This document shows, piece after piece, positions 1 to 11,961 of a stretch of 64,000 nucleotides of DNA. A program made the position numbers and the translations under genes. The DNA comes from Paraphysomonas bandaiensis (lineage: Eukaryota > Chrysophyceae): positions 124,001-188,000 of the forward strand of contig CBFFRP010000324.1 of assembly GCA_965644295.1 (NCBI GenBank), read 5' to 3'. The notes under the pieces are model-generated. The model did no database searches, was not told the DNA's origin, and saw nothing but the letters and a program-made list of their open reading frames with translations. Position 1 is the stretch's first letter. The number at the start of each line of letters is the position of its first letter.

Positions 1-1514
1 AGAGCGGTGCTGACAGATACATATACGTGTACAAAAACAAGTGACACTCCTGCAGAACCAGCAGATAACTTTCTACAAAAAAATAAAACATGGGTAGTTA
101 AATGTGTTTGTGTATTACTTTTCTTCGCTACTGGCGTGGCATTTTATCATTTTCATCAAGGGTGGTCAGTTGTGACCTGCCTCTATTTCATTGTTGTCTC
201 CAGTAAGTACAGATCGCGCTCCATACTTTACGATGACTGATAATCCATTTATAGTGACCACTGTTGGGTATGGTGATATTAGCCCAAGTGATGACTGTGA
301 GTGTGCAAGCTTTGACAACATGTGTTGTGACAGCTCTATTGTTACTCAGGGGCTCGCTTATTTACCATATTTTTCATTCTATTCGGACTGGTGTTTGTAT
401 TTTCTATAATAAATGATGCAATTCAAAGCTTTCTTGACCATCTTGAGTCTCAAGCTATGGAAAAGCTAGAAGAAGACGAGGTTAAGCAGGTGGAGCCTCA
501 CTTTCAATTTACATTTCGATGGTTATTGTTTATGGCAGTCAAACCATGTAGTGAAGATCGGCATATCTGTGGGAGTGATATTTCTTTTTTTGATGCTTGG
601 TACGCTGTTCTACAGCTATAATGAAGGGTGGACCTTCATACAGGGTTTATATTGGACATGCATGACTGTCAGCGTAAGTACATCTTCACTAAACGCAGCT
701 CTATTCAAAGATTAATTTATACAGACTGTCGGTTATGGTGATCTCGAGCTCAAGAAGTTTTCATCAAAGTAAGTGTGATATGTTTAAGCGAAGTTATACA
801 TACAGTGACGTAATGTCGTGTTGTCTGCAGGATATTTTCCATATTCTATATTGTGTTTGCTGTCGTTCTTATGACTACAGCGATCGGCAATTTTGCTGCA
901 GTTCAGATGGAACTTGCACATGAAAAGAAAAAACTGGATATGCTCAACACAAAACTGGATATCGAGGCGATACGTGCGATGGACAAGGATGGGAAAGGAG
1001 TGGATGAGATGGCCTTTGTTACGGCGATGCTGGTGCAGATATGCGGTCTCGACAAGGAGAAAGATATTGACCCTTGGAGGGCGCGATTCAGAGAACTAGA
1101 CAAAGACGATAGCAAATATCTAGACGAAGAGGTATATGTGCTTGCGCGTAGAGAGTAATTATTCATGGTTAATAGGATTTACGATTGTTGGAGCAAGAAG
1201 AAGAGAAGAAGAGACAAGAGCGATTGGCTGCGTATAAACGCAAGTCTGTTGGTGAAACACATGCCCTTTTTAGCCAGATTCCGACGAAATCTAATCATGT
1301 TCGCTCTCCCGCAGCCCTCTCTCCTAATAAAAACATGGTGTTTACGATACCTTTTTTTGAGTCTGCAGTGGTTGCATGGAATGGTATCACTTCCGCTTTT
1401 AAAAAGAAGTCCCGTCCTGCTCCCCGCAAAATAGCGGTAGTGAAGGTGAAACCGGGGGGTACTGGATCACAGTGTAGGGAGCATGCTGAAATGAAACTGG
1501 ACAGCCAAGTGTAA
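1..1514 (+). CDS. Two-pore domain K+ channel with C-terminal EF-hands (5' partial)
   Basis: Membrane K+-selective channel, probably Ca2+-sensitive. The gene enters from the left edge. Introns I infer: 203-254, 297-349, 481-538, 674-724, 769-830 and 1132-1175, all GT-AG and 44-62 nt. After splicing there are two pore loops, each with the filter TVGYGD (codons near 260-280 and 725-745), framed by hydrophobic helices. A helical linker and two acidic EF-hand-like loops follow (DKDGKGVDEMAF near 980 and DKDDSKYLDEE near 1100). The tail is basic and charged and ends at 1514. Pores followed by EF-hands is the layout of plant and algal TPK channels, where Ca2+ binding opens the channel; that role is inferred here. 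The N-terminus and first helix may be missing. Confidence 0.9.
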
Positions 1515-2255
1515 GAAGTGTGTATATAGTATTTCTTGTGATGTATGGCACTGTGGAGTCATAGAGTACATGAATAGCTTTCGGGTGCGTTATTTACTTT
1601 ATGGGTGCACTGATGTAGGCAAGGCGCTTTATGTTTCTAAATTAATGTAAAACAACGAAAAGTTACAAAGAAATTAATATAAATCACAGAGTGTTTCTAC
1701 AAAGTAAGTACATGCAATAATTGAAAAATGAGTATATCACAACGCCTACGTATGTTGAAAAGATTGAGTATTGTGAAAACAATCTCAAATATGCAGCTTG
1801 GAACTTTCAAAGTAGTTGAATGTCTAGGAGAACACTTAAAATACAGTAATAGAAAATTTTCTATGACAATAAGATGATTGTTTCAGTTATCAATACAAAG
1901 ATAGCAGTATAATTCGAGCTATTATTTCTCGGTGAATTCTATTCTTGAAATACTTGTAAAAAAATTGGTATTGTTGACCTCTCTCACTCATTTAGAAATC
2001 GTGGCATTTATAAATCGTAAGCAGTCAATATATTTCTTTTATCTAATACCTCTCATGACACTTTATTTAGCCCATGCTATACAAACACACACAGAAAAAC
2101 GACGAAAGGAATCGAATTAGAAATTTCCTTTTGCGGCCACAATGTGAAATACAGCAACGACAAATCATTTTGACATTGATACATCGAATTTATTGTTATT
2201 CTTGCATATATATTATTGGAACAGTAACAACAGAACATATATCACGTCACTCTAT
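1515..2255. other. AT-rich intergenic stretch
   Basis: No gene, repeat or element recognised. It lies between the 3' ends of two convergent genes, so it should hold both 3' UTRs and polyadenylation signals. The short ORFs here have no family features. Confidence 0.5.
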
Positions 2256-5200
2256 TCACATTATAAATATTTCGAATTCGACCACACCACACGTCCTTTC
2301 CCTAGCTATTTCACTGTAGAATTGAGCTTTAACAAAACAATTTCCTTTGTCATTATATTCCAGTCGACTCAAATCATCAATGCTACATCTACCCAAGAGC
2401 TCATCGCTGACGCTTTCATTCCTTGAGTATAGGCAAATTACTAAAGGTGGAGATTTCATGAGAGCTTCACTTAAGGATGACCCTTGGGGTGCCGGAGATT
2501 TGAATCTTAGTGTGGCATTGAACACCGGTGAAGTTGAATTTCTAATCGCCTGGGTTGCTGCCCTTCCTAAGGTTCCCCAAGTAAATACTACATACGGATT
2601 TGTCCCCCCCAGAATGTTAGGGAGAGCATGCGCTCGATGCACCTTGACACAGAGCATGTCTGCAGGCATCCGCGTGGGAGTATAAGGACCAGCAGATGGG
2701 GCCCTTTGAGAGGACCCCTGCAAATACTCCACACTCAAGCGTACCCCAGATTGTGTCATCTTGCTATCATTTTCATTCCCTCCACTGTTAACTACTGGAT
2801 CTGTGTCTTGAGATTCAGCGGCCATAACTCCAAGAGCGGCTTCAATCATAGATGATACCTCGTTGGCTCGCTCTATGGCAACATTAGCAGGACTGTGGTC
2901 AGTTTGTCTATCTGCTTCCCAGTTGATGTAATCAGCAGGATTTAGACCTCGACTGTGTGCAGATAATGTGGATTCAGGTGAAACAGTAGAGCGATTAGAG
3001 AGGTGCTGCAAAGAACTACTGATACCAGTCCTGGCATCGTCATCATTTTGGCGTAGCTTCAGCCCATCCCTATTCTCAGATCTTACACGAGTAGTTGGTG
3101 GACTTATATCACTGAAATTGCTACTCTGACGAGCTATAAATTTTTCAATCTATAAAAAGTAATTGTTCCATTACACACTTATCACAAAATACTTCAAAGA
3201 CTTCACCTTTCTGTCTCTAGTTTCCCACTTCGCCTTTTCCTTTCTAGCTGCTTCCTCGAGTTGTCTACGTTTCTCACGCTGCAACTTTGCTTTGCGCTCT
3301 TTTATGCGCTCGGCTGCTCTCTGACGTGCCTACATACATCACATAAATTCCTACAGTGCGAGTATAATTAATCAACCTCCTTTGGATCATGATCTAATGA
3401 CCCTCTAATTATCGCCGAGTCCGACATATCCCTATTGATGGTGGCGCTACTGGCGTATCTCCGTGATGGAGGGCTATTATACGACCGCGAACCCCGCCCA
3501 GCTGGAGGAGCACTTCTTGATCGCACACTTTTCTGTCTCTCCTTCATAACATTCCTGTGAATGGAGCGCAGCCTTGTCATCTCGGCAGTCAACTATCACG
3601 CAGAACAATGAAGTCATAAATTAAAAGAGAACAACAACCCAAACAATTACCTGAACAGTTTTAAGCCGACTCTTACGTAATGCCTCTTCTTGCTTTCTCT
3701 GTTCACTCTCTCTTTCTTCTGCTTTTTTGCTCTCCTGAACTCTTGCCACCGCCCTCTTACGGCTACATATACACAGTCACTTCAAAAATACCGAGAAGAG
3801 TACAATATGATCTTACGCCAACACTGGATCTATCAGCTCTGCAATTTCTAATGGCGTGCTAACGCCACTTCGCTCGGTAGAGGACGCTAGAATATGCTGT
3901 ATAAAAGATACACGTGTATCCTCTCGCGGAGTTCTTTTAGAGTTCGTTGACCGTCGGCCAAATGCCACATCGCCTTTGTGTCCGCAGCGCTCATCGGACG
4001 CAGTCGTCCCTGCACTGCAATAACCAGCATCGCGTGGTGATCGTGATCTCTCTACTTTCTGACTAAGCCTACCAGAGAGACTGTGTCTGGACTGACTTGT
4101 AGGCGAGGTTCTACGAATTCTCCGTCCATTATTATCATAAAGGTCTCTGCGAGGCGATTCAGTTCTCTTATCACTCTTACTAGCACTCTTATCTGAAGAC
4201 AGAACAGGGCTAGTGCCAGTTCCAGTATTAGGTGTGGTATAATAGTTATGCCCAAGCTCTGTAACACTTAGCTTGCCACCGTCACGTTGGTACGTCACTG
4301 GAGTGGCATCCACAATGTAGGGTTGTGAACTTGCATTACCACCAAAACTATCTACGCCCCCTACGTCCCACACATCCATATCCGCGCGGGTGGTTGCAAG
4401 AGGTGTGTAAGGATGCGGTCGTGGCGGAGGAGAGTGAACTCCAGTATCCAAACTAGACTCATGACTCACAAGGCTATCTTCGAGGCGACGCAAGGATGAT
4501 GGACCATTGGACATCCCATTTAATTCACCCTGAGATAGGCTACCGCCAGTATATCGCCGACTTTCCTTGCCATATCTACCATTATGCTTCCCATTTACCA
4601 TAGATTCACCCCCGAAACTGCTATCCACATGATTATACGTAGTATGGTTTGACCTGCGTGTCCTGTTTTGGCCTGATACTTGGTTGCTCGACGTCTTATA
4701 AGACAAATTCTTCAGACTGACATTTGAGCTACTCTCAGATTCGCTGGAGCTAGCCTCTGACTCATAAGAGGGCACTGCGTGCCATTTCTTTTTGTGTGAT
4801 GTACTGATATTGTTAGAGTGTCCGGCGTAAGTGGTACTGTTTTCTGCGTCAAGTAATTTAGTAGGAAGTGAAGCTTCAGTAGTGTCCGTACTGTCAGAAG
4901 AAGCTGATTTTACCTCGGATAGATCGTGCAAAACACACTCGGTTGGGACGTTGTACTTGTGAAAGTGCAGTTGTAACCTTTTCGCAAGTGCAGTACGTTC
5001 CTTACGGCTTTCCATAAGTTCCTCTACACAAAGCTTCGTAGGGAGACGTACTTTTCGCAGTGCATTGGGATTCGTTCCCTTGAGAGTGCGTCCATCGCAG
5101 GATGGTGCGCAGAGCAATCGGTGCATATATCCCCCCACGGCACTGGAGAGACAGTCCACCCCAAACAGCTCAGCCAAAACAGCAGCACACCAAAGCTCCT

Positions 5201-6169
5201 CTGGATCAATCTCAGATAATGCGGTAAGAGGAGTCACTCGGTTGTATGCATGACGATCAGAAGAGTGCGGGCTCAGAGGGCTCCGCGTGCTACCCACCCG
5301 ACGAATACGGCCTTGCTCAAGAATAAGTTTCGTTCGCAGTACTAGCCGCGCATCAGTTTTAACCTGTTTCCGTCGAGTTGATCGTTTCCATCGGGATATA
5401 TTATCCCAGTGAGCGGCGAGCTCACATCCACCTGCCGCTTCATCAAGGTTCCACAGGATACGGGCATTGCTCCATATGCCATGAATAGCATCCAAGACAG
5501 ACGATGCATCATAGCCCTGTTCCTGATATTTACGTAATTCCAGAAGCTACATGCAAATAGGTTAGTAACTTGCAATGGGTGATGCAGATAACAACCAACA
5601 CCTTATGTTCTAACGCTACCGTGATATCTTTCACAAGCTCCAGGTCGTTTGTGAAAAGCATCGCAGACTCCGGCTGTACAAACCGCTGGAGCGGTGTATA
5701 CTTTCCATGCATATCAGCTTCAAAACATTCCACCACAGGACACACCACACAGCACAATTCAACAAAACACTGCAAAAATAAATTGAGGAAAAGCGTAGGG
5801 GTTCCTTCACACATACCCTGACGAAAGTAGCCCGCACGGAACATCCACACAAGGCCTCAATTAACCGAGGATGCAAAATAGACCCACAAAACTTTACTTG
5901 ACTTGAAGTACTAGAGAGAAGATTCCCAACTAGTAAAGATGCCGATATTCGTTTGGGACTGTGGTAATAGAGCGCATCGAGATCTCGGAACAGTATATCC
6001 AACAGATTGAACTTTGACGTAACAATGAACTGTATAGCATTATCAATTACTATAAGTGATTAAGATGAATGAAGAGATGTACCGATGCTGATTCAGTGGG
6101 TGTGTTAAACCCCATCTTAGTTCCATCATCAGATAACAGAGACACAACTAAATAGGGCTCCTCGTACAT
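2256..6169 (-). CDS. Large protein with C-terminal C2 domain, function unknown
   Basis: I do not recognise the whole protein. The start is ATG at 6169 (MYEEPYLVVSLL), with an in-frame stop just upstream. Exons on the minus strand are about 6169-6083, 6029-5817, 5769-5602, 5546-3817, then four shorter ones near 3765-3653, 3592-3377, 3330-3206 and 3151-2256. The protein is about 1,100 residues. The N-terminal ~250 residues look globular. A long serine/threonine- and arginine-rich, probably disordered stretch follows, then a charged coiled coil (KERKAKLQREKRRQLEEAA). A C2 domain (about 130 residues) closes the protein, with the strands MLCVKVHRAHALP and NPYVVFTWG. C2 domains bind membranes or proteins, often through Ca2+. 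A ciliary or scaffold role is possible but unsupported. Splice sites of the short exons are approximate. Confidence 0.75.
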
Positions 6170-7580
6170 CTCTATGTCTTGAATCTATGTCTCATGTCTA
6201 TAGGCATCTATGGGAATACATCATATTGATTGAGATGGGCGTTCTTGGTGGATATGACGATGGTATCATACAGGCAGGTGTTTAAACTAGACTGCTGCCG
6301 TCTATTAACAATTAGTTTGAAAAATGACTGAAAAATTTTGAATTTTGTATAGTTACAATTTTAGTGGTAATTATTGCAGTATGTATTTCTCTGTACTGCT
6401 GGATAATATTTACGAAATTTCCATTTTTATCAGGTCAAAAATGTCCCACCCAACAAAGCACTTCCCCATCATTCCAGATTGATTGATACTGCTGTCTATA
6501 TCCAGATAGTAGGCCAATTTATAGGAATGGTAACTATAAAATCCTTATTTTTAGTTAAAAGTACACTTTTTTAAATATAAAAACAAACTGGACGTTGAAT
6601 GTACACCAGCTAAGATGCATAGACAGGGACATGAACGGAGCACACTGGATCTAGTCTTGTTGTTCAAGGGCAGGCACAACGAAGCTTCCTATCGACTCAA
6701 CTGTGATAAATCTTCTCTTTGCAGTTATCTCAATTGATGACCGTCTCAAACATACGAGTAAGAGGAAAACATGTGCATTAGAGGCAACCCGCAGGTGCTT
6801 ATATCACAGTGGACGGCAGTTAATATAATATGAATCCGGGGAAAGATAAAGTTGCAGTAAATGCTCAAATATATGAGAGACTATCAAGTGTGCACTGCAA
6901 TAGTGACACCGATATGAACGCCCACAAGAAAATCGGCTATTCATGGCCTGAGGGCGTATGGCTCTGTGTGCTTTCATAGCAACTTATAAAATGGGATGTA
7001 GGAAGTAAAAAGCTTAAGGGCTAATTTTGTATTATGGGTATTTAAGAATTGTTGATTGGTACCGGGATCAGACTCTTTTAGTAGACGACGCCGAGTTTAA
7101 CACGAAGTTTTTCTGCCATCTTATTGGGCGCCGCGGATACCAATGTAGACAGTACGGAGGGGCGAAATATTATTAAGTCACCAAGAGGAAATGTACACAC
7201 CTACGGATTATTAGATGCCCCTTAAAAATGAATTTCAGGCTTCAAAGGTTATCCTACGATAGGGTTTGTAAAGTTTATAGCCATTGATAACATATAGACA
7301 AAGTTACATACAGTTGTTTAATACATGTGAACAATGCCTCAACACGGGTGGCGGTGGAAGTATCATGTGTCTTCGTATAACTATAAGTATGTCAGTGATG
7401 ATGTTTATATTGCTGCTTCCCGCCTTTTAGTAGAGTGTTACAAATTGGATAAATATTGCACTTTTGTTTCTATGGAGATAAGGAGTACTATTGTAAAGTT
7501 CTGTCTCCGCAGCAGTTGAAATCGGGCATAGTACTGAAGTTGTCATCTTAGTACTGTCATGCTTGTTTTGCAGCACAGTA
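6170..7580. other. Intergenic region upstream of the C2-domain gene
   Basis: No supported gene. Near 6371-6402, about 200-230 nt upstream of the start at 6169, there is a spaced pair GCAGTATGTA...TGTACTGCTGG resembling the recurring upstream motif. The rest is AT-rich with scattered short ORFs and no recognised element. Confidence 0.4.
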
Positions 7581-7584
7581 GTGA

Positions 7585-7925
7585 ACGTCTGATTATGAGC
7601 AATAGGCGTGTAAGAGTCAGACCTAATGCAGCAAAACAATTTAACTAACTAGTGCTTAACTCTGATATCCTACTATTTGGCGCTACGAAAGCTGCTTGCG
7701 TGTCACCGCAAGCACCAAGGTGCAACCACTTTCGCTTTCTGCCCTTTAGCTTTAAGGTAATAGTGTGGGTGCTTGTCATCAGTATGTAGCCCAATACTCC
7801 GGATGCCTTTGAGGTGCGCCCATTCCCGGATGCCTGTTTATTTATCAAGGCCCAAAGACGTCTAAACAAGTGACACCTCTTGTTAGTTTCCCTTGTACCA
7901 CACAAGCATTCGGCTATGAGTGGGC
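7585..7925 (-). repeat. Dispersed repeat, copy A (unknown family)
   Basis: This resembles 7945-8340 (copy B) and, in part, 60300-60615 (copy C). Shared blocks include GCTACGAAAGC, CGCAAGCACCAA, CCCATTCCCGGATGCCTG and ACACAAGCATTCGGCTATGA. The minus strand is open over 7645-7905 and gives a basic, Cys-containing peptide (CGTRETNK, RRLWAL, KQASGNG, LGACG) that copy B largely preserves. No known transposon family recognised; ends are approximate. Confidence 0.7.
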
Positions 7926-7944
7926 AGAACTATATTATATTAAA

Positions 7945-8340
7945 AGTCTTATTATTAGCAATAGGTGTTAAAAACCTGCACCAACTTAGTAGCTAGATGA
8001 ATGCTAGACAAACTAGTTAGACCTCCACCTGTAACTAATCAGTACACACTTTTTTTATCCTACTATTTAACGCTACGAAAGCTTCTTGTGCGTGGCCGCA
8101 AGCACCAAAGTGCGACCACTTCCGCTCTGAGCTCTTAAGGTGAACATCCCGGATGCTTGACTTTATCAGGCAGCCCAACACCCCGGTTACCTTTCTGGTG
8201 GGCCCTGTCCCGGATGCCCTTGAGGTGGGCCCATTCCCGGATGCCTGTTTTTTCGTCAGGGCCCAAAGACGTCTACACAAGTGACACTTATTGGTGTCCC
8301 TTGTACCACACAAGCATTCGGCTATGAGTGGGCAGAAGAA
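7945..8340 (-). repeat. Dispersed repeat, copy B (tandem to copy A)
   Basis: Starts at the block TATTATTAGCAATAGGTGTT, also seen in copy C at about 60310, and ends at the GGCTATGAGTGGGCAGAA block shared with copy A. It is longer than copy A because of a small internal duplication of a GC-rich unit (GTGGGCCC..TCCCGGATGCC) near 8180-8250. The minus strand stays open over 8035-8460 and encodes the same peptide pattern as copy A (LCGTRDTNK, RRLWALTKKQASGNG, HFGACG). Confidence 0.7.
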
Positions 8341-8344
8341 TATC

Positions 8345-9118
8345 TGCTGACTGTATATGCGGCTCACGTTAATTTCCCAGAGAGAATCTCTCCGGTACTT
8401 ATCCCCCAGAACACCACGAAAAGGTGCGAGTCCGGCTTTGTTGAGGGCTTTGCACCACACAGTGCTTATCTCTCAGATACACACTTCCAATAATAATTGG
8501 AACTGTTAAAAGAATCATTGCGATAGGGGTAAGACAACGGATGTTTCGTTGAGGAAATAGCTGTATTATAATGTTTTGAATTGTTGCCGTTAGCTGAATA
8601 ATACAGTATTTTTGCAGAGTGTACTATATAAAGATAATTATGTGCTATGAAGTATCTTAACTAAATTGAGATACATTGACTGTATACGATTTTGCCTAAG
8701 ATGTATGATAATCGATTGCTAGTTGAGAGAATATACTACATCTAGCGAAGGACTATGATTGATAAGAGATGTTGATTATAAATGTAAGAAATATTATGGA
8801 GTGAGTTCAACGTTCATTATTTAAGTTTTAACCATTCTAATGTCATTACAGTATGTATAGCAATGGAGGGAGTGTGAACGTACGAGCGTAAAGGACCATG
8901 ATTTCATATCGTCGCGCGTTTATTAGAACCAATATCGTTCGTACCAATAGTAAAAATAGAATATTCACGAAATAAATAATCTATTCATACGAGTGCACCA
9001 ATGTAATATACGTAGCGATAATATTTATAAAATACATACAAACTGTAGTATATACACACTATACTAAGTCAGACGAAAGTAGATCACACCACAAATGCCC
9101 AACTGAAAATACTTTAGC
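8345..9118. other. AT-rich intergenic stretch
   Basis: Nothing recognised. It should contain the 3' UTR of the TMEM184-like gene that ends at 9119. No repeat or long ORF supported. Confidence 0.4.
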
Positions 9119-11491
9119 CTACGATATTGCATTCGGACCTTTCATCCAACGCTTTAATTGTACCGAGGGTCCAATAATGAATTCGTCAATGACCTACAAA
9201 ATGAAATAAATGGGTTACATATCATCTACACCTTATAAGGCACTAGGTACAAACCATAGTCGCAAGTTCTATAAGATCACCGCGGAGCTCCCCCATAAAC
9301 AATGTCAAGTATATTGCCTCGTACAACGTATAGCGCCGTTTATATTTGTGTCCCATTGAAGCTGAGTGCAAAGGCCTTCCTGCCCTAGCATGAAATGGTG
9401 AGGACACACTGCCACTCCTCTTGTACGCAAGAGGAGAAAATACATCTCCCTTCCTCGTCCGCATTGTTATTGAAGGCGCTTCGACATCCATTGCCACGGA
9501 GCCAGACCACCCGGTATTCGGTATCACCGCAAACGCCCGATGATCAGACTTTTTGGTGAGCACATCACTTCCACGTTTCTGATAAGAAAACATAGTTGTT
9601 GAGTCCCGCAGCCAGGTCCAGAAGTCACTTTGGTTCTCCACACTTACTGCTCTCGGTGGGTCAGATGTCCCGGAGCTATCATAGTGAGTACGTGCGGACA
9701 TGAGGTCTACAACAGAACAAAAAAATAACTAACGAATAGAATTCCAAGAGACAACTAAAATGATCAAATCAAATATGTTGCGTAGACATGAATGGTAAAG
9801 CATTTAGCAAACGACAGTTGTTGTGCACATCACGACTGCGTGGAACATCACCTCCGATAGATTGCTCTGCCGCAAACAGAGTTCTCTGCAGGTCTCCTCT
9901 GTCTGTTTTTTGTGATAATCTATTAATATTTTGTTGGTCAAACTGTGTTGTACTTTCAGGTCTAAGAACAGAAGAATCAAGAGATGACGTGGAAACCTGC
10001 GGTGCAAAATTTTCTGTTTTACTTTCGCATAAAGACATTTCGTCTCCAGATATCAGTCGAGCCAATTCCCCACTCTCTGTTCCAACATGACCAGATGCAA
10101 GGGTGGACGTTGACAAAAACGTTCCTGTTGAAGAGGTGTCTACATGCTTGTGTACAAACCGGAACTCTGCTACTGAGAAAGAGTAGGTAAAAGCAATGGC
10201 AGCAAATAGCATTTCCATGCAGATCAACAGATCTTGTACTCCATCCGCGACCTCCTACAACAATGCACAACGGAAATGACATAATCCCACAGGCGAGGAA
10301 AGCGAATATAAAAACCTGCGGCGAATGTGCGTCTCCATACGCTGACGAATCAATTCCATTTATATGTCCGAAAGATACAAGTAATCCTATATACGAATGT
10401 CACATGGCGTTAATATAAGAAACTGTCGAACACCTATGAAGAGCGCCTGCCACCAAGAGAAGAATATTACCAACTTGATGCTCAAGAACTTTTCAAAAGG
10501 TCTGCAGTTTGTTAGTAAAATTTCGCGTCACTGACAAACAAATACTGACCGAATTCCCTTGAATTCTCCGTGCGATACATGATAGAATAGAAAGAGGCTA
10601 TACAAAGCATAGGTTTGAGAGGCACAGTTGGCAAGAGTCATCCACAAGTAGCTACTCGTAATGGAGTAGTCACCCTCCTCATACCTAATATAATGCTTAG
10701 TACATGAACAATAGCATCGATTAAGTACCATCCAAAAAAATGTAAAATTAGAGATATCACAGCGAGAGCGAACCGAATGACCACGCATTGAAGTACCCCC
10801 ATTTTACATCCTACAAGAGAAAATCACGTTCAGAAAATATAGCATAAATATAAAACAAAATACCAGAAAGAAACGCTCCCCCCATTTGCCATGGAGCTAG
10901 GAAACAAAAGGGCGGTTTGTGTTGCCCCATATACGCTGGCTTGAGGGCAAGCCTAGCCACTAATTTTTCTGTGTTGCCAAGGTAGTTGAGCAGGAATCTG
11001 AAATCGCATAATCATGCAATGCTAATAAGAGAGATACACTGCATACCTCATAAAACAATATATCACATATGATTCATATATTTCCCTTACAACTTGAAAC
11101 AGAAAGGCAAGTCTAACAAAGTGTATGGAGAGCATGCTCTCCAGTGAATATATCGGAACCTAGTAAGGATACATCAGTTTTAAGAAGCTTAAAAAACAAT
11201 CACACACCATCCATACAATACGAATAATTTGAACTTGAAGTTGTGGCTTATTGAAGCTTGACAGATGCTCATATATTTGATAGAGAGATATAGGAACAGT
11301 GATGACTGTAAAGCACAGAGAAATATGCATCGCAAGTGTATGTTTGTCTTCCGCAAAGACCACACTTCGACGGACCCTACACATGAAATGGTTACCTAAA
11401 CTGTGAGGGATCCCCATCAACTGCACCTGAGGATCATCATTCCACACATAGCCAAGTAGACAAATATCATAAATGTTGTACTAATCTTCAT
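9119..11491 (-). CDS. TMEM184 / organic solute transporter alpha (DUF300) family membrane protein
   Basis: Multi-pass membrane protein of the family that includes animal OST-alpha and TMEM184 and plant LAZ1. Start at 11491 (MKISTTFMIFVYLAM). About ten exons with introns near 44-70 nt; one 44-nt intron joins HFFGW to YEEGDYSI. Family hallmarks appear in order after splicing: KPQLQVQIIRIVWMVPIYSLES, YVIYCFMRFLLNYLG, PPFCFLAPWQMG, LANCASQTYALYSLFLFY, FEKFLSIKLVIFFSWWQALF and VQDLLICMEMLFAAIAFTYSF. A long polar cytoplasmic tail of about 190 residues follows, and the last exon (9193-9119) ends NAIS. Family members act in steroid/organic solute transport or endomembrane trafficking. The substrate cannot be told from sequence. 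The start lies about 470 nt from the divergent EF-hand gene. Confidence 0.88.
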
Positions 11492-11961
11492 AACCGTGAA
11501 CTATTCGATAACTAAACTGTGATGCCTATAAACCCCAAGATGGGATGCAGCATGATGATGCTGGACTCAGACTATGTGAGTGGGTTTCATGTATGTATGT
11601 ATGTGTGTATGTGTGTATATGTATGTTAAAGTAGAATCCTGCAGACCTCATCGCACTGTCCACTTTGTTCTCGATAATACCGTCCCGTATACTGCAGTAT
11701 ACTGAATACTTATCAAATACAATAATACGTAATACGGTCCTGTATTATGTCTAACAATGCCTTCCAGCAGTGCCCTTCAGCAGTGTCTTCAACTGGTGTG
11801 TGGTGTTAGTCCAGCCATATACAGTGCAGTACTCTTCATACAACACCGACACATACATATCCACCTCATTACACCCAAAGAAATCCGTTGTAGTACCAGT
11901 CGGTTCAGTGATCCATTGCCACTGGGTCCATCTGCTTACATCTATATAAGCAGCACCGATC
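11492..11961. promoter_or_regulatory. Shared divergent promoter region (TMEM184-like / EF-hand gene)
   Basis: Intergenic DNA between two divergent start codons. It holds a TATG/TGTG microsatellite (11590-11627), a palindromic TATACTGCAGTATACTG (11689-11704) and ATACAGTGCAGTACTC (about 11819-11834). The last two resemble the motif seen upstream of many genes here. Promoter function is inferred from position and recurrence. Confidence 0.4.
11590..11627. repeat. TATG/TGTG microsatellite
   Basis: Runs of GTAT and GTGT tetranucleotides in the divergent promoter region. Simple repeat with no coding capacity. Confidence 0.85.
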
